Shown: in pieces, positions 1 through 5,588 of the stretch
Layout: the number at the start of each line of letters is the position of its first letter
How positions within the stretch are numbered: the first letter of the stretch is position 1
Assembly: GCA_005877185.1 (NCBI GenBank)
Contig: VBPQ01000095.1
Coordinates: 1-5,588, forward strand
DNA: 5,588 nt
Source of the DNA: Nitrososphaerota archaeon
Lineage (GTDB): Archaea > Thermoproteota > Nitrososphaeria > Nitrososphaerales > Gagatemarchaeaceae
Direction: 5' to 3'
Made by a program: the position numbers and the translations under genes
Notes under the pieces: generated by a model
What the model saw: the letters and a program-made list of their open reading frames with translations, nothing else
Told to the model about the DNA's origin: nothing
Database searches by the model: none

Positions 1-235
1 TCGAGCTTGGTTCTACGGCCTTGATTAGGTATTGGAGTACGAGTGCCGAGGCAAACGTTGTCGCGAGCCCCAGCAGCGTCGGAATCAGGTCGAAATGTAG
101 CCTATCAAACAATAGGGCGAGCAGGACTGCCGAGACCCCCAGGTATGCGACGAGACTCGCGGACGAGGGGAGTGAGAAAAGCCTCCCGTACCTTCGTGCA
201 AGCTCCTCTGTTGAAGAAGAGGACAATAAAGACAC
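1..235 (-). CDS. N-terminal part of a multi-spanning membrane protein, possibly DUF2070 family (partial)
   Basis: An open frame of 78 codons runs leftward off the window edge, so the C-terminus is missing. With the GTG at 235 as start, the protein opens with a Ser-rich stretch (residues 2-9) and a short basic segment (ELARRYGRLFSLPSSAS). Two hydrophobic helices follow, at about residues 27-43 and 49-72, joined by a short loop (DRLHFD). This is a clear membrane-protein pattern. No ATG is available. GTG 235 is the first reasonable start, lying 8 bases after the secG stop, and TTG 226 is an alternative; neither has a Shine-Dalgarno sequence. The tight spacing suggests co-transcription and translational coupling with secG. 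The basic start followed by an FSLPS motif and then paired helices recalls the archaeal DUF2070 membrane proteins, but this comes from memory and rests on only 78 residues. The existence of the gene is well supported; the family name is tentative. Confidence 0.62.
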   Translation of the reverse strand, partial: MSLLSSSSTEELARRYGRLFSLPSSASLVAYLGVSAVLLALLFDRLHFDLIPTLLGLATTFASALVLQYLIKAVEPSS

Positions 236-243
236 TGGGTCAA

Positions 244-408
244 TCAGCGGAATAGCTGATTCATGATAAGCGAGGTTATTACCAGAATTATGGAGAAGGC
301 CATGACTAGCTCAGGCTTTATCTTGATTCCTTCTGTCGCCTCGTTGAAGAACGTCAGTAGTCCCGCGCTCGACGCGGGAAGGGGATTGCCCTTCTTCTTG
401 CCGCTCAT
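244..408 (-). CDS. secG: Preprotein translocase subunit SecG / Sec61-beta (54 aa)
   Basis: This 54-residue protein is the small non-essential-type beta subunit of the archaeal SecYEbeta (Sec61) channel, which moves proteins across or into the cytoplasmic membrane. It has the family plan. There is a short basic N-terminus (MSGKKKGNPLP) and then the conserved SSAGLLTFF segment (residues 13-21). An acidic/amphipathic linker ending in GIKIKPELV (27-35) follows, and then a single C-terminal transmembrane helix (about 34-52) with almost no tail (QLFR). The length matches archaeal homologues of roughly 50-60 residues. The ATG at 408 is the only ATG at the right place, and an in-frame TGA lies four codons upstream. 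There is no Shine-Dalgarno sequence, which fits a leaderless message from the AT-rich box at 434-442. It is followed at 8 bases by a membrane-protein gene, probably in the same operon. Identification is by motif recognition; the alternative that this is a chance ORF is unlikely. Confidence 0.88.
   Translation of the reverse strand: MSGKKKGNPLPASSAGLLTFFNEATEGIKIKPELVMAFSIILVITSLIMNQLFR
361..379. repeat. Perfect 7-bp inverted repeat inside secG
   Basis: TCCCGCG (361-367) and CGCGGGA (373-379) are exact reverse complements around a 5-base loop. In the secG message this hairpin would lie about 30-48 nucleotides after the start codon. It overlaps codons for the conserved P-A-S-S-A-G segment, so protein constraint and high G+C could explain it. 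A role in translation or mRNA stability is only a possibility. Confidence 0.4.
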
Positions 409-433
409 CGCAATCCATCATATTCGATGAAGG

Positions 434-442
434 TTCTTAAGC
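434..442 (-). promoter_or_regulatory. Candidate TATA box for secG operon
   Basis: On the minus strand this reads GCTTAAGAA, the most AT-rich point of an otherwise mixed spacer. Its centre lies about 30 bases before the secG ATG at 408. That is the distance expected for an archaeal TATA box serving a leaderless transcript. The match to the archaeal consensus is only partial. Confidence 0.35.
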
Positions 443-478
443 GTAGCGTCTTCTTCGCCAGGTTAGATTGTAGGCTGA

Positions 479-494
479 CCGGGCGGGGGCCCGG
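479..494. repeat. GC-rich perfect hairpin between two divergent promoters
   Basis: CCGGGC (479-484), a GGGG loop (485-488) and GCCCGG (489-494) form a perfect 6-bp inverted repeat. A weaker outer pairing is possible between AGGC (472-475) and GCCT (501-504). It lies upstream of both candidate TATA boxes, about 40 bases from the secG box and about 20 bases from the glyA box, so it is probably not in either mRNA. It could be a protein-binding palindrome for the divergent region or chance in GC-rich DNA. It is not followed by a T-run, so it is not a typical terminator. Confidence 0.45.
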
Positions 495-512
495 AACGGT
501 GCCTCAACCGAC

Positions 513-523
513 AACTTAACAGA
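513..523 (+). promoter_or_regulatory. Candidate TATA box for glyA
   Basis: AACTTAACAGA is centred about 33 bases before the glyA ATG and shares the CTTAA core with the box upstream of secG on the other strand. No Shine-Dalgarno sequence precedes the ATG, which favours a leaderless or very short-leader transcript starting close to 551. The box is a weak match to the archaeal consensus. Confidence 0.3.
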
Positions 524-550
524 ACCCAGAATCCGCCACTTTGTCTCGGT

Positions 551-1852
551 ATGCCGAGGGGCAGTGAAGCGTACAGCAAGATTCTCCGTCTTGTCAGGGA
601 GCACGAGCGTTGGTTCGCCGACAGCCTACCGATGATAGCGAGCGAGAATGTGACATCCAAGAGGGTTCGTGAAGTTCTTTCATCAGACCTGGGACATAGA
701 TACGCAGAGGGTTGGCCGGGGGAGCGCGTCTATGCCGGCTGCAAGTACATAGACGAGGTCGAACTTCTCGCGATTCAGATGGCCAAGAAGCTCTTCAAGG
801 CCGAGTTTGTCGACGTAAGGCCTACCTCGGGAGTCGGCGCGAATTTGGCGGTCTACTCGGCATTCACCTCCCCAGGGGATAGCATGCTCGCGCTTTCCAT
901 CCCAAACGGTGGTCACATATCTACGGGAAAGAGGGAGTTTTCTGGTTCTGCGGGACTCGTCCACGGCCTTGAAATTGAGTATTTCGCGTTCGACAAGGGC
1001 GAGATGAATATCGATGTGGATGAAACGAAGAGGAGGATCTCGAAGCTGCACGCGGAGGGGAAGGTCGTGAAGATGGCCATGTTCGGAGGAAGCCTCTTCC
1101 TGTTTCCCCATCCCGTCAGAGAGCTGAGTGAGGCTGTCACTGAAGCCGGGGGCCTAGTCTGCTACGACGCGGCGCATGTGGCCGGGTTGGTGGCCGGTGG
1201 GCAGTTTCAGGACCCGCTCAGGGAGGGCGCGGAAGTGATGACGTTTAGCACTCACAAGACGCTGTTTGGGCCGCAGGGCGGCGCTATCGCGAGCAGTCTG
1301 AAGCTTTCCGAGGAAATCAAGAAGTCGGTCTTTCCGGGGACGACGAGTAACCATCACCTGCACAGCGTTGCGGGGAAGGCTCTCGCTTTCGCGGAGTTCC
1401 TGAAGTTCGGTCACGCTTACGCGAGGGACGTAGTGAACAACGCGAAGGCCCTGGCGGAACACCTTTCGGAGTTGGGCGAGGTCGTGCTGGGGGAGAAGAA
1501 CGGGTTCACGAGGTCGCATCAGGTTGCCTTGGACGTGACCAAGTACGGGGACGGCGGTGCAATGGAGCGCAAGCTCGAGGAGATGAACATCATCGTGAAC
1601 AGGCAGTTGATTCCCGGAGACCTGCAGGCGGGTCGCCATTACACCAACCCTGGCGGAGTGAGGCTCGGCGTCTCGGAGCTGACGCGACTGGGAATGAGAA
1701 GAAACGACATGGTCGACGTCGCTGAGATAATTCATCTGGGACTGTCAACCGAAAGACGACGAGAAGCGAGGAGGAGAATCCACGAGCTTAGAGCCCCCTT
1801 CAGGACCGTCAAGTATTCCTTCGGGTCTTCCCCTGCTTATTTCTTCAGGTAG
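551..1852 (+). CDS. glyA: Serine hydroxymethyltransferase, archaeal type (433 aa)
   Basis: This is a PLP-dependent cytosolic enzyme that interconverts serine and glycine, passing a one-carbon unit to a folate or, in many archaea, a methanopterin-type carrier. Visible family residues include IASEN (Ser31, Glu32) and the YAEGWPGERVYAGCKYIDEVE segment with Tyr51 and Tyr61. His122 in PNGGHIS would stack on the cofactor. YDAAHVAGL carries Asp206 and His209, and STHKTLFGPQGG carries the Schiff-base lysine Lys236. Arg371 in RLGVSELTRLGM is the expected carboxylate-binding arginine. PTSG (91-94), GGSLFLFPHP (179-188), SNHHLH (266-271) and TRSHQVALDV (320-329) match the archaeal branch rather than the bacterial one. 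The length (433 aa) is normal for that branch, and the C-terminal EL-R-F--VKY-F motif is also archaeal. The ATG at 551 starts about 10 residues before the first conserved helix, and no better start is visible. All catalytic residues look intact. The 3' end overlaps polC by 8 bases, tail to tail. Confidence 0.95.
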   Translation: MPRGSEAYSKILRLVREHERWFADSLPMIASENVTSKRVREVLSSDLGHRYAEGWPGERVYAGCKYIDEVELLAIQMAKKLFKAEFVDVRPTSGVGANLAVYSAFTSPGDSMLALSIPNGGHISTGKREFSGSAGLVHGLEIEYFAFDKGEMNIDVDETKRRISKLHAEGKVVKMAMFGGSLFLFPHPVRELSEAVTEAGGLVCYDAAHVAGLVAGGQFQDPLREGAEVMTFSTHKTLFGPQGGAIASSLKLSEEIKKSVFPGTTSNHHLHSVAGKALAFAEFLKFGHAYARDVVNNAKALAEHLSELGEVVLGEKNGFTRSHQVALDVTKYGDGGAMERKLEEMNIIVNRQLIPGDLQAGRHYTNPGGVRLGVSELTRLGMRRNDMVDVAEIIHLGLSTERRREARRRIHELRAPFRTVKYSFGSSPAYFFR

Positions 1853-4800
1853 AGTTCGCGAATTCCGTGAGTTCCGTCTGGGTCGACCTTGCTCTACCAG
1901 GAAAGAGCTGGTCCAGTTCCCTCTGGGCCATCTCGAGACGGCTCCTCAGGTACTCGTCCACATTGTATTCTCTCGCGAGCCTCTGCGCTGTGGCCAGGTA
2001 TTTCTCCACGGACGCCTGAGTCAGTGTCTCCCGCAGTTCGCTGCCGCAGATGTCACAGCGACTCGAGATCGGTGGTCTCCTGTACGTCGCGCCACAGCCC
2101 TTACACTTGAAAGCCTGCGACGCGTACTTTTTCGTGTTTCCCATCACGTCCCTTATCAGATGGGTTCTGATTATCGATTCGACGACTTCTTTCGTTGACA
2201 CGGCTTCAATCTTGTCAGCCACTTCTATCTGTTTCGCGATCTTTTCAGCCAAGGTTCTCAGGGTAGAGTATGCTCCTCTGGAACGCTTGATTGTGATCGA
2301 GGAGGTAGTGTGGGTGAAGCCGAGCCCGAAGAACTGCCTCTCGCCCGTCAGCCTTCTTCCTATCGTTTCCACCATCGGTTCGAGGGACGCGGCAGGTGGA
2401 TAGTTCTGTGTTGCCTCGTAGAATTCTGCGGGATATCTTGAAGCGATATCGAAGTTATGAGCCTGATTGTCTACTTCGGCTGGAATTACGATCGGCTGGA
2501 TTAGGAGAGGAGTGTCCATCAACCCACCGATCTGGTCGGGTATGTACTCCGTTGAGAAGTTGAGCAGTGTGTCGAGGAGGAGCAAAAGCGAGTCGCCGTC
2601 TCCATCGCAGTCACGCCTCTTCGCGGCGTGCCAGCAAGGACTGGCAAAACAGACCTGAGTAGACGCGAAACCAATCACGCGACCGGCCACCCCGACTGAT
2701 GTGTGGGGGGCCAATCCGATGACAATCCTTCCGATCAGGTCGGAAGCCTCCTTTGCCTCGTAGAATGGTTTGATGTTGTAGAGCGTGGAGAGCTCTTCAT
2801 CGATGAAATTTGCCATGCGGACGAGGTCGTCTGCGATGTCGATGGGGAGAATCACGTCCTGAGGCTTGATTTCTAGGATTTGGTCCGTCCGTGTCAACTG
2901 CTCGCCTCTGTAGTCTTCGGTATAGCCTAACCTCGATAACGTGCGCAGGTCGGTCTTGATGTCTCTGGGTCTAAAGTGAGTTAGCGGGGCGTTTGTGACG
3001 TCGATTCTCATCGTTCCGTCCTTGTAGACATAGACGCCGTTGTTGCTTCGGATGATGCCCTTCTCCAGCGACTCCGGCATCTTCGACTGGCTGGTCAGGC
3101 CGCGAACGCCTTTGATGGGTTTCGACGGGTCGTGCGGGACTCTTCTGATGGCGAATTCCAGTTTGCTTTTGAGGTTGAACCTCGTCTTAGAGTGAGTCAC
3201 GGTCTTGATCTTGCAGCTCGGACAGACGGAATCGTTCGTGTCTTTGTTGCAGCGCGGACATGTGAGAAACCTCTGTGTCGCCTCGCCGCACTGGTCGCAT
3301 CTAATCGAAGTGCGGCGGGCACCGCATGAGGGACAAACGAGGTTGACGATGTCGACCTCGACCGTTTCCTCCTTACCAATCGCCGTGAGGAGATTTCGGG
3401 AAGGTCCACCGCCCGGGCCAACTGGGAAGAGTGTGTGTACCGGCGGTTTGAGGCGCCTCAGCATGGCCTTCTCCGGCCTCCCGACGCGTACGCCGACGGT
3501 AGCTGTCGTCTGCCTTCCGATTCTGATTCCTGAGAGGCCCCTGATCATATCTGCGGCGTCTCTGTAATCCTCCGAGGGTGGCCCGGCTGCCAGAGCGAGG
3601 AGACGGGCGAAGACTAGCGCTTCGTCACCTTCAACAAGCGCAACGCTGCCCTCCACCCTGTGTGGCATTAGCATTCGTTCCAGTAACAGCTTCACGTAGT
3701 GCGGTGCGATGTCTACCTCAACACGGTCGCCCGTGTAATGAGAAGCCCGTCTCACCTCGAGCAACTCGGCTGCGGAGAGGCGGTCGAAACGGTAGGAGAA
3801 ACGAGGGTGGAGAGGCACGTTCAACTCTTTGGAGAGTGTCAGTGCCTCTTCGGCTGAGACCCTCGCAGAGGGATCGACTGCAATTCTTCCCAAGATTTCT
3901 TTGTAGGGTCCATCATCACCGGGGCTCCCCCTCTTTGAGAGCGAGAGGAAGGCGTTTTCGACGTCCTGCGCCCACCACCCGACTACGTACGGCGATGGGG
4001 GGAGGTTCTTGTTGCTCTCCAAGAAGTCCCCAAAGCTGATTAGCACGTCTCCCAAGTCGATCACTTTAGCAAGCTCGCCGCGAACTTCCTCCGCCTGCCC
4101 GGTACTATCTATCCTCCTGACGGAACCGTCTCTTAGAAGAACCGTGGGTCCTTCTATGCTGTCCACGAAGGCTATCGTCGCGGCCTTCCCTGGCTGGTCT
4201 ACCTTGACTTGCGTCCCCACCACGACGGGAAAGTCCAGGAGTGTGGCTAGCGCGGGATGAATTCCGATCGTTGAAAAGCCTGTGTTAAAGGAGCGCCCGT
4301 ACCTCAACCTGAAGCCTCCCATTCTTCCCGGAGACGAGAGGACGGCTCTGCCGGAGATCACCTCCTCGAAGTGGGCGCCTGCGTGCTCAGTTTCGTTGGA
4401 AGATTGTTGTGTCCCGCCCCCTAGCTGTCCTAGCCACTCCCACCCCGAGACGTCCAGGCTCGCCAGCTTCTTCTCCAGTTTATGGGCCCTCCCGACCACC
4501 CCATCGTTCAGAACCCTCAGAGCCCCGCCTCTGACGCGGTCGGTTCCGACCCTGCTCAGGTTTCTGTGCACGACCACCTCCACGGGGTCTGTTTCGACTC
4601 CGTCGATCTCCACCGGAAGGTTGGATATCGCCGACATTACATCTTCGTCGGTCACCCTGTACTGGAAGTTCCCGACTTCTCTTTCGTAGACACGGAGCTC
4701 TTCGGTGAATCTGCCTATCTCCTCTTCTCTCGCCCTGTAACTCGAGAGGCCGAGTTTCTTTGCCGTCAGGTCGGCTATCACGAGTGAGAAGGCCGCCTCG

Positions 4801-5303
4801 GTACCCCCGGCAGACCGCATCGGGCCTGCGTACGATACGGATGCGTAGCTGCTGTTGTCATCGTTTTGCTTCACTGAAACCGCATAGATTCCTTGAATGG
4901 GCGCCACGGTGACTCCGTCGGTTATGACTGCGAGACCCGTTCTGACGCCGTACTCGAGCGCCTTGGCGGTATCCATCCTTCCGAACTTCCCCAGCGCTAT
5001 CTCCTGGGAGATGCTGATGGCGGCTTTCTCCTTGCTCGTCGTCTTCAGCAGGATTCTCAGGCGCTCTGCGAGCCCCTCGAATTGGTCCAAGCCGAGCATC
5101 TCGTTCACCCTGTCTGCGAGGTCGAAGACCGTCCTGGGTTCCACGTTGTAGTTCGGGTCGTAGCCCTTCGACCTGCCGATTTCCGCGACGTTGTAGGCTT
5201 GTTCGTACTGGGAGAGGATGTCCTCATAGTATGGGTTCAGATGGGCAGGAAAGGGCGCGAGTTGTTTAGACCTTTCCCAGGTGGACCTGGCGTCGAACGG
5301 CAT
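1845..5303 (-). CDS. polC: DNA polymerase II (family D) large subunit DP2 (1152 aa)
   Basis: This is the catalytic large subunit of the archaeal replicative polymerase PolD, which works with the exonuclease subunit DP1 (not in this window) and PCNA. Landmarks in order are: an N-terminal helical region with RSKGYDP (44-50); YAGPMRSAGGTEAAFSLVIAD (158-178); PGRMGGFRLRYGRSFNTG (325-342); PLHPRF with His499 (497-502); and GRPEKAMLRRLKPPVHTLFP (608-627), belonging to the first double-psi beta-barrel. Next come four Cys-x2-Cys pairs at 657/660, 669/672, 682/685 and 694/697, giving two zinc sites. The second barrel follows, with IGLAPHTSVGVAGRVIGF (862-879) and the catalytic loop AKRRDCDGDGD (894-904; Asp900 and Asp902 the metal ligands). 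A C-terminal zinc site has Cys1067, 1070, 1083 and 1086. The length is a little below the roughly 1260 residues of Pyrococcus DP2. No intein interrupts the catalytic loop. The tail QTELTEFA (1142-1149) resembles a PCNA-binding PIP box. The ATG at 5303 is the only start available, because an in-frame TAG lies nine codons upstream at 5325-5327. Confidence 0.97.
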   Translation of the reverse strand: MPFDARSTWERSKQLAPFPAHLNPYYEDILSQYEQAYNVAEIGRSKGYDPNYNVEPRTVFDLADRVNEMLGLDQFEGLAERLRILLKTTSKEKAAISISQEIALGKFGRMDTAKALEYGVRTGLAVITDGVTVAPIQGIYAVSVKQNDDNSSYASVSYAGPMRSAGGTEAAFSLVIADLTAKKLGLSSYRAREEEIGRFTEELRVYEREVGNFQYRVTDEDVMSAISNLPVEIDGVETDPVEVVVHRNLSRVGTDRVRGGALRVLNDGVVGRAHKLEKKLASLDVSGWEWLGQLGGGTQQSSNETEHAGAHFEEVISGRAVLSSPGRMGGFRLRYGRSFNTGFSTIGIHPALATLLDFPVVVGTQVKVDQPGKAATIAFVDSIEGPTVLLRDGSVRRIDSTGQAEEVRGELAKVIDLGDVLISFGDFLESNKNLPPSPYVVGWWAQDVENAFLSLSKRGSPGDDGPYKEILGRIAVDPSARVSAEEALTLSKELNVPLHPRFSYRFDRLSAAELLEVRRASHYTGDRVEVDIAPHYVKLLLERMLMPHRVEGSVALVEGDEALVFARLLALAAGPPSEDYRDAADMIRGLSGIRIGRQTTATVGVRVGRPEKAMLRRLKPPVHTLFPVGPGGGPSRNLLTAIGKEETVEVDIVNLVCPSCGARRTSIRCDQCGEATQRFLTCPRCNKDTNDSVCPSCKIKTVTHSKTRFNLKSKLEFAIRRVPHDPSKPIKGVRGLTSQSKMPESLEKGIIRSNNGVYVYKDGTMRIDVTNAPLTHFRPRDIKTDLRTLSRLGYTEDYRGEQLTRTDQILEIKPQDVILPIDIADDLVRMANFIDEELSTLYNIKPFYEAKEASDLIGRIVIGLAPHTSVGVAGRVIGFASTQVCFASPCWHAAKRRDCDGDGDSLLLLLDTLLNFSTEYIPDQIGGLMDTPLLIQPIVIPAEVDNQAHNFDIASRYPAEFYEATQNYPPAASLEPMVETIGRRLTGERQFFGLGFTHTTSSITIKRSRGAYSTLRTLAEKIAKQIEVADKIEAVSTKEVVESIIRTHLIRDVMGNTKKYASQAFKCKGCGATYRRPPISSRCDICGSELRETLTQASVEKYLATAQRLAREYNVDEYLRSRLEMAQRELDQLFPGRARSTQTELTEFANST

Positions 5304-5315
5304 TGGCTCTCTGGG

Positions 5316-5321
5316 CTCCTT
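5316..5321 (-). promoter_or_regulatory. Possible Shine-Dalgarno sequence for polC
   Basis: On the minus strand the bases read AAGGAG, complementary to the archaeal 16S tail. The gap to the polC ATG is 12 bases, longer than the usual 5-9, so its use is uncertain. It is the only purine-rich site near this start. If it is used, polC has a short 5' leader, unlike the apparently leaderless genes nearby. Confidence 0.35.
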
Positions 5322-5335
5322 CGCCTATCCGTGTC

Positions 5336-5349
5336 TTATGCCTTTAACG
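5336..5349 (-). promoter_or_regulatory. Weak candidate promoter for polC
   Basis: On the minus strand this reads CGTTAAAGGCATAA, an AT-richer patch 33-46 bases ahead of the polC ATG. It could place the transcript start just upstream of the AAGGAG site. It is a poor match to the archaeal TATA consensus. The stronger AT-rich zone near 5505-5518 is an alternative origin for the polC message and would give a leader of about 175 bases. Confidence 0.22.
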
Positions 5350-5503
5350 ATGCTCGCTGGGAATTCCTTGCTTGTAACGCACTCACGAATGCCATATGAA
5401 TACAGCAAGTCGTCTCGTCCATCTCGCCGTGGAATCTGGCCTTCCCTGTCGGAAAGTTTGGTCCTCGCATCTTCATCTTTCCAGGGCGGATACCTAGCTT
5501 GGG

Positions 5504-5516
5504 AAAATTAATATAC
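5504..5516 (+). promoter_or_regulatory. BRE/TATA element of the right-hand gene
   Basis: AAAATTAATATAC is the strongest archaeal promoter-like sequence in the window: an A-rich BRE-like stretch runs directly into TTAATATA (5508-5515). The box is centred about 31 bases before the ATG at 5542, the spacing expected for a leaderless mRNA. The core is nearly symmetrical (ATTAAT), so it could also fire leftward toward polC. Confidence 0.6.
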
Positions 5517-5527
5517 TATTGGTATAT
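5511..5527. promoter_or_regulatory. 17-base palindrome overlapping the TATA box, candidate operator
   Basis: ATATAC (5511-5516) and GTATAT (5522-5527) are perfect reverse complements around a 5-base spacer (TATTG). The palindrome begins within the TATA element and runs toward the expected transcription start. That is where an archaeal repressor would block TBP/TFB or polymerase. Its right part is echoed by a direct repeat: CTATTGGTAT (5516-5525) and CTATTAGTAT (5534-5543), nine of ten bases identical, 18 bases apart. The repeat is seen directly; the operator function is inferred. Confidence 0.4.
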
Positions 5528-5541
5528 GATGTTCTATTAGT

Positions 5542-5588
5542 ATGGAATGGTTGCCGCCCTGGCTGGGGCGCGCCTACTCGGCGATCCG
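5542..5588 (+). CDS. N-terminus of an unidentified protein (partial)
   Basis: ATG at 5542 opens a frame that stays open to the window edge and reads MEWLPPWLGRAYSAI. The well-placed TATA box about 30 bases upstream is the main support that this is a real gene, read as a leaderless message. An ATG pair at 5526-5531 is out of frame and stops after four codons, so it is not the start. The Trp/Pro-rich opening is not a signal peptide. Too little is present to name a family or function. It is divergent from polC and may share the AT-rich promoter zone with it. Confidence 0.5.
   Translation, partial: MEWLPPWLGRAYSAI

Larger units (their letters stand above)
5304..5541. other. Divergent intergenic spacer between polC and the right-hand gene
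   Basis: About 240 bases separate the polC start from the rightward gene at 5542. Apart from the promoter elements listed separately, I see no convincing gene. On the minus strand there is a 46-codon ORF (ATG 5476 to TAA 5336). There is also a 60-codon open stretch without an ATG, in frame with polC and closed by the TAG at 5325-5327. On the plus strand, one ORF is only the mirror of that open stretch. None has recognisable motifs, and third-position G+C in the open stretch looks lower than in polC. No tRNA-like cloverleaf or terminator was seen. Confidence 0.5.

Noticed and set aside
21..266. 81-codon plus-strand ORF at the left edge
   Set aside because: It lies opposite the leftward membrane-protein frame, whose two hydrophobic helices and position after secG are far more convincing.
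683..1111. 142-codon minus-strand ORF inside glyA
   Set aside because: It is an antisense shadow of the N-terminal half of glyA with no independent support.
1154..1735. 193-codon minus-strand ORF inside glyA
   Set aside because: It is fully antisense to the conserved PLP-lysine and C-terminal regions of glyA, its sequence is low in family-like patterns, and it has no promoter or ribosome-binding site.
2592..2612. Possible intein in DP2
   Set aside because: Some archaeal DP2 genes carry an intein at or near the catalytic loop, but here the sequence passes straight through CDGDGD with no splicing blocks and the protein is of normal intein-free length.
3212..3335. Cys-rich cluster as a separate zinc-finger gene
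   Set aside because: The four Cys-x2-Cys pairs are in frame within DP2 between the two catalytic barrels, where zinc sites are expected in this family.
3578..4039. 153-codon plus-strand ORF inside polC
   Set aside because: It is very rich in Arg and Pro, as expected from reading a G+C-rich gene in the wrong frame, and lies opposite unbroken DP2 coding sequence.
4893..5399. 168-codon plus-strand ORF opposite the 5' end of polC
   Set aside because: It lies antisense to well-conserved DP2 N-terminal sequence and beyond it into the spacer, and has no recognisable motif. High G+C makes long antisense frames common.
1..5588. CRISPR array, tRNA, rRNA or insertion sequence
   Set aside because: No regularly spaced repeats, cloverleaf pattern, conserved rRNA stretch, transposase frame or terminal inverted repeats were seen on either strand.

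Overview
The window is archaeal chromosomal DNA of moderately high G+C. Three features support this. One gene encodes the large subunit DP2 of the archaeal family-D DNA polymerase, an enzyme found only in archaea. A second is a serine hydroxymethyltransferase with archaeal-type sequence signatures. The third is a very small Sec61-beta/SecG protein of the archaeal type. DP2 is absent from the classical Crenarchaeota, so the source is a euryarchaeon or a member of a DP2-bearing lineage such as Thaumarchaeota, Aigarchaeota or Bathyarchaeota. I cannot fix the lineage from this sequence alone. The starts mostly lack a Shine-Dalgarno sequence and have AT-rich boxes about 30 bases upstream, which fits leaderless archaeal transcription.

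Layout. Positions 1-408 hold a short leftward operon: secG (Sec61-beta, 54 aa), then, 8 bases downstream, the N-terminal part of a multi-spanning membrane protein (possibly DUF2070) that runs off the left edge. Positions 409-550 are a divergent intergenic region with a candidate promoter for each side and a perfect GC-rich hairpin between them. glyA runs rightward (551-1852). polC (DP2, 1152 aa) runs leftward (5303-1845), and the two genes meet tail to tail with an 8-base overlap, leaving no intergenic terminator. Positions 5304-5541 are a second divergent spacer. It contains an AT-rich promoter zone with a 17-base palindrome beside the TATA box of a rightward gene, of which only the first 15 codons lie in the window.

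The genes are housekeeping functions: membrane protein insertion/secretion, one-carbon and glycine/serine metabolism, and replicative DNA synthesis. No mobile element, CRISPR array, tRNA or rRNA was seen, and I do not see evidence of a new multi-gene system. The points most worth a second look are the residues in the DP2 catalytic loop (Asp where Pyrococcus has Asn), a C-terminal PIP-box-like tail on DP2, the palindrome at the right-hand promoter, and the unannotated small genes at the left end.
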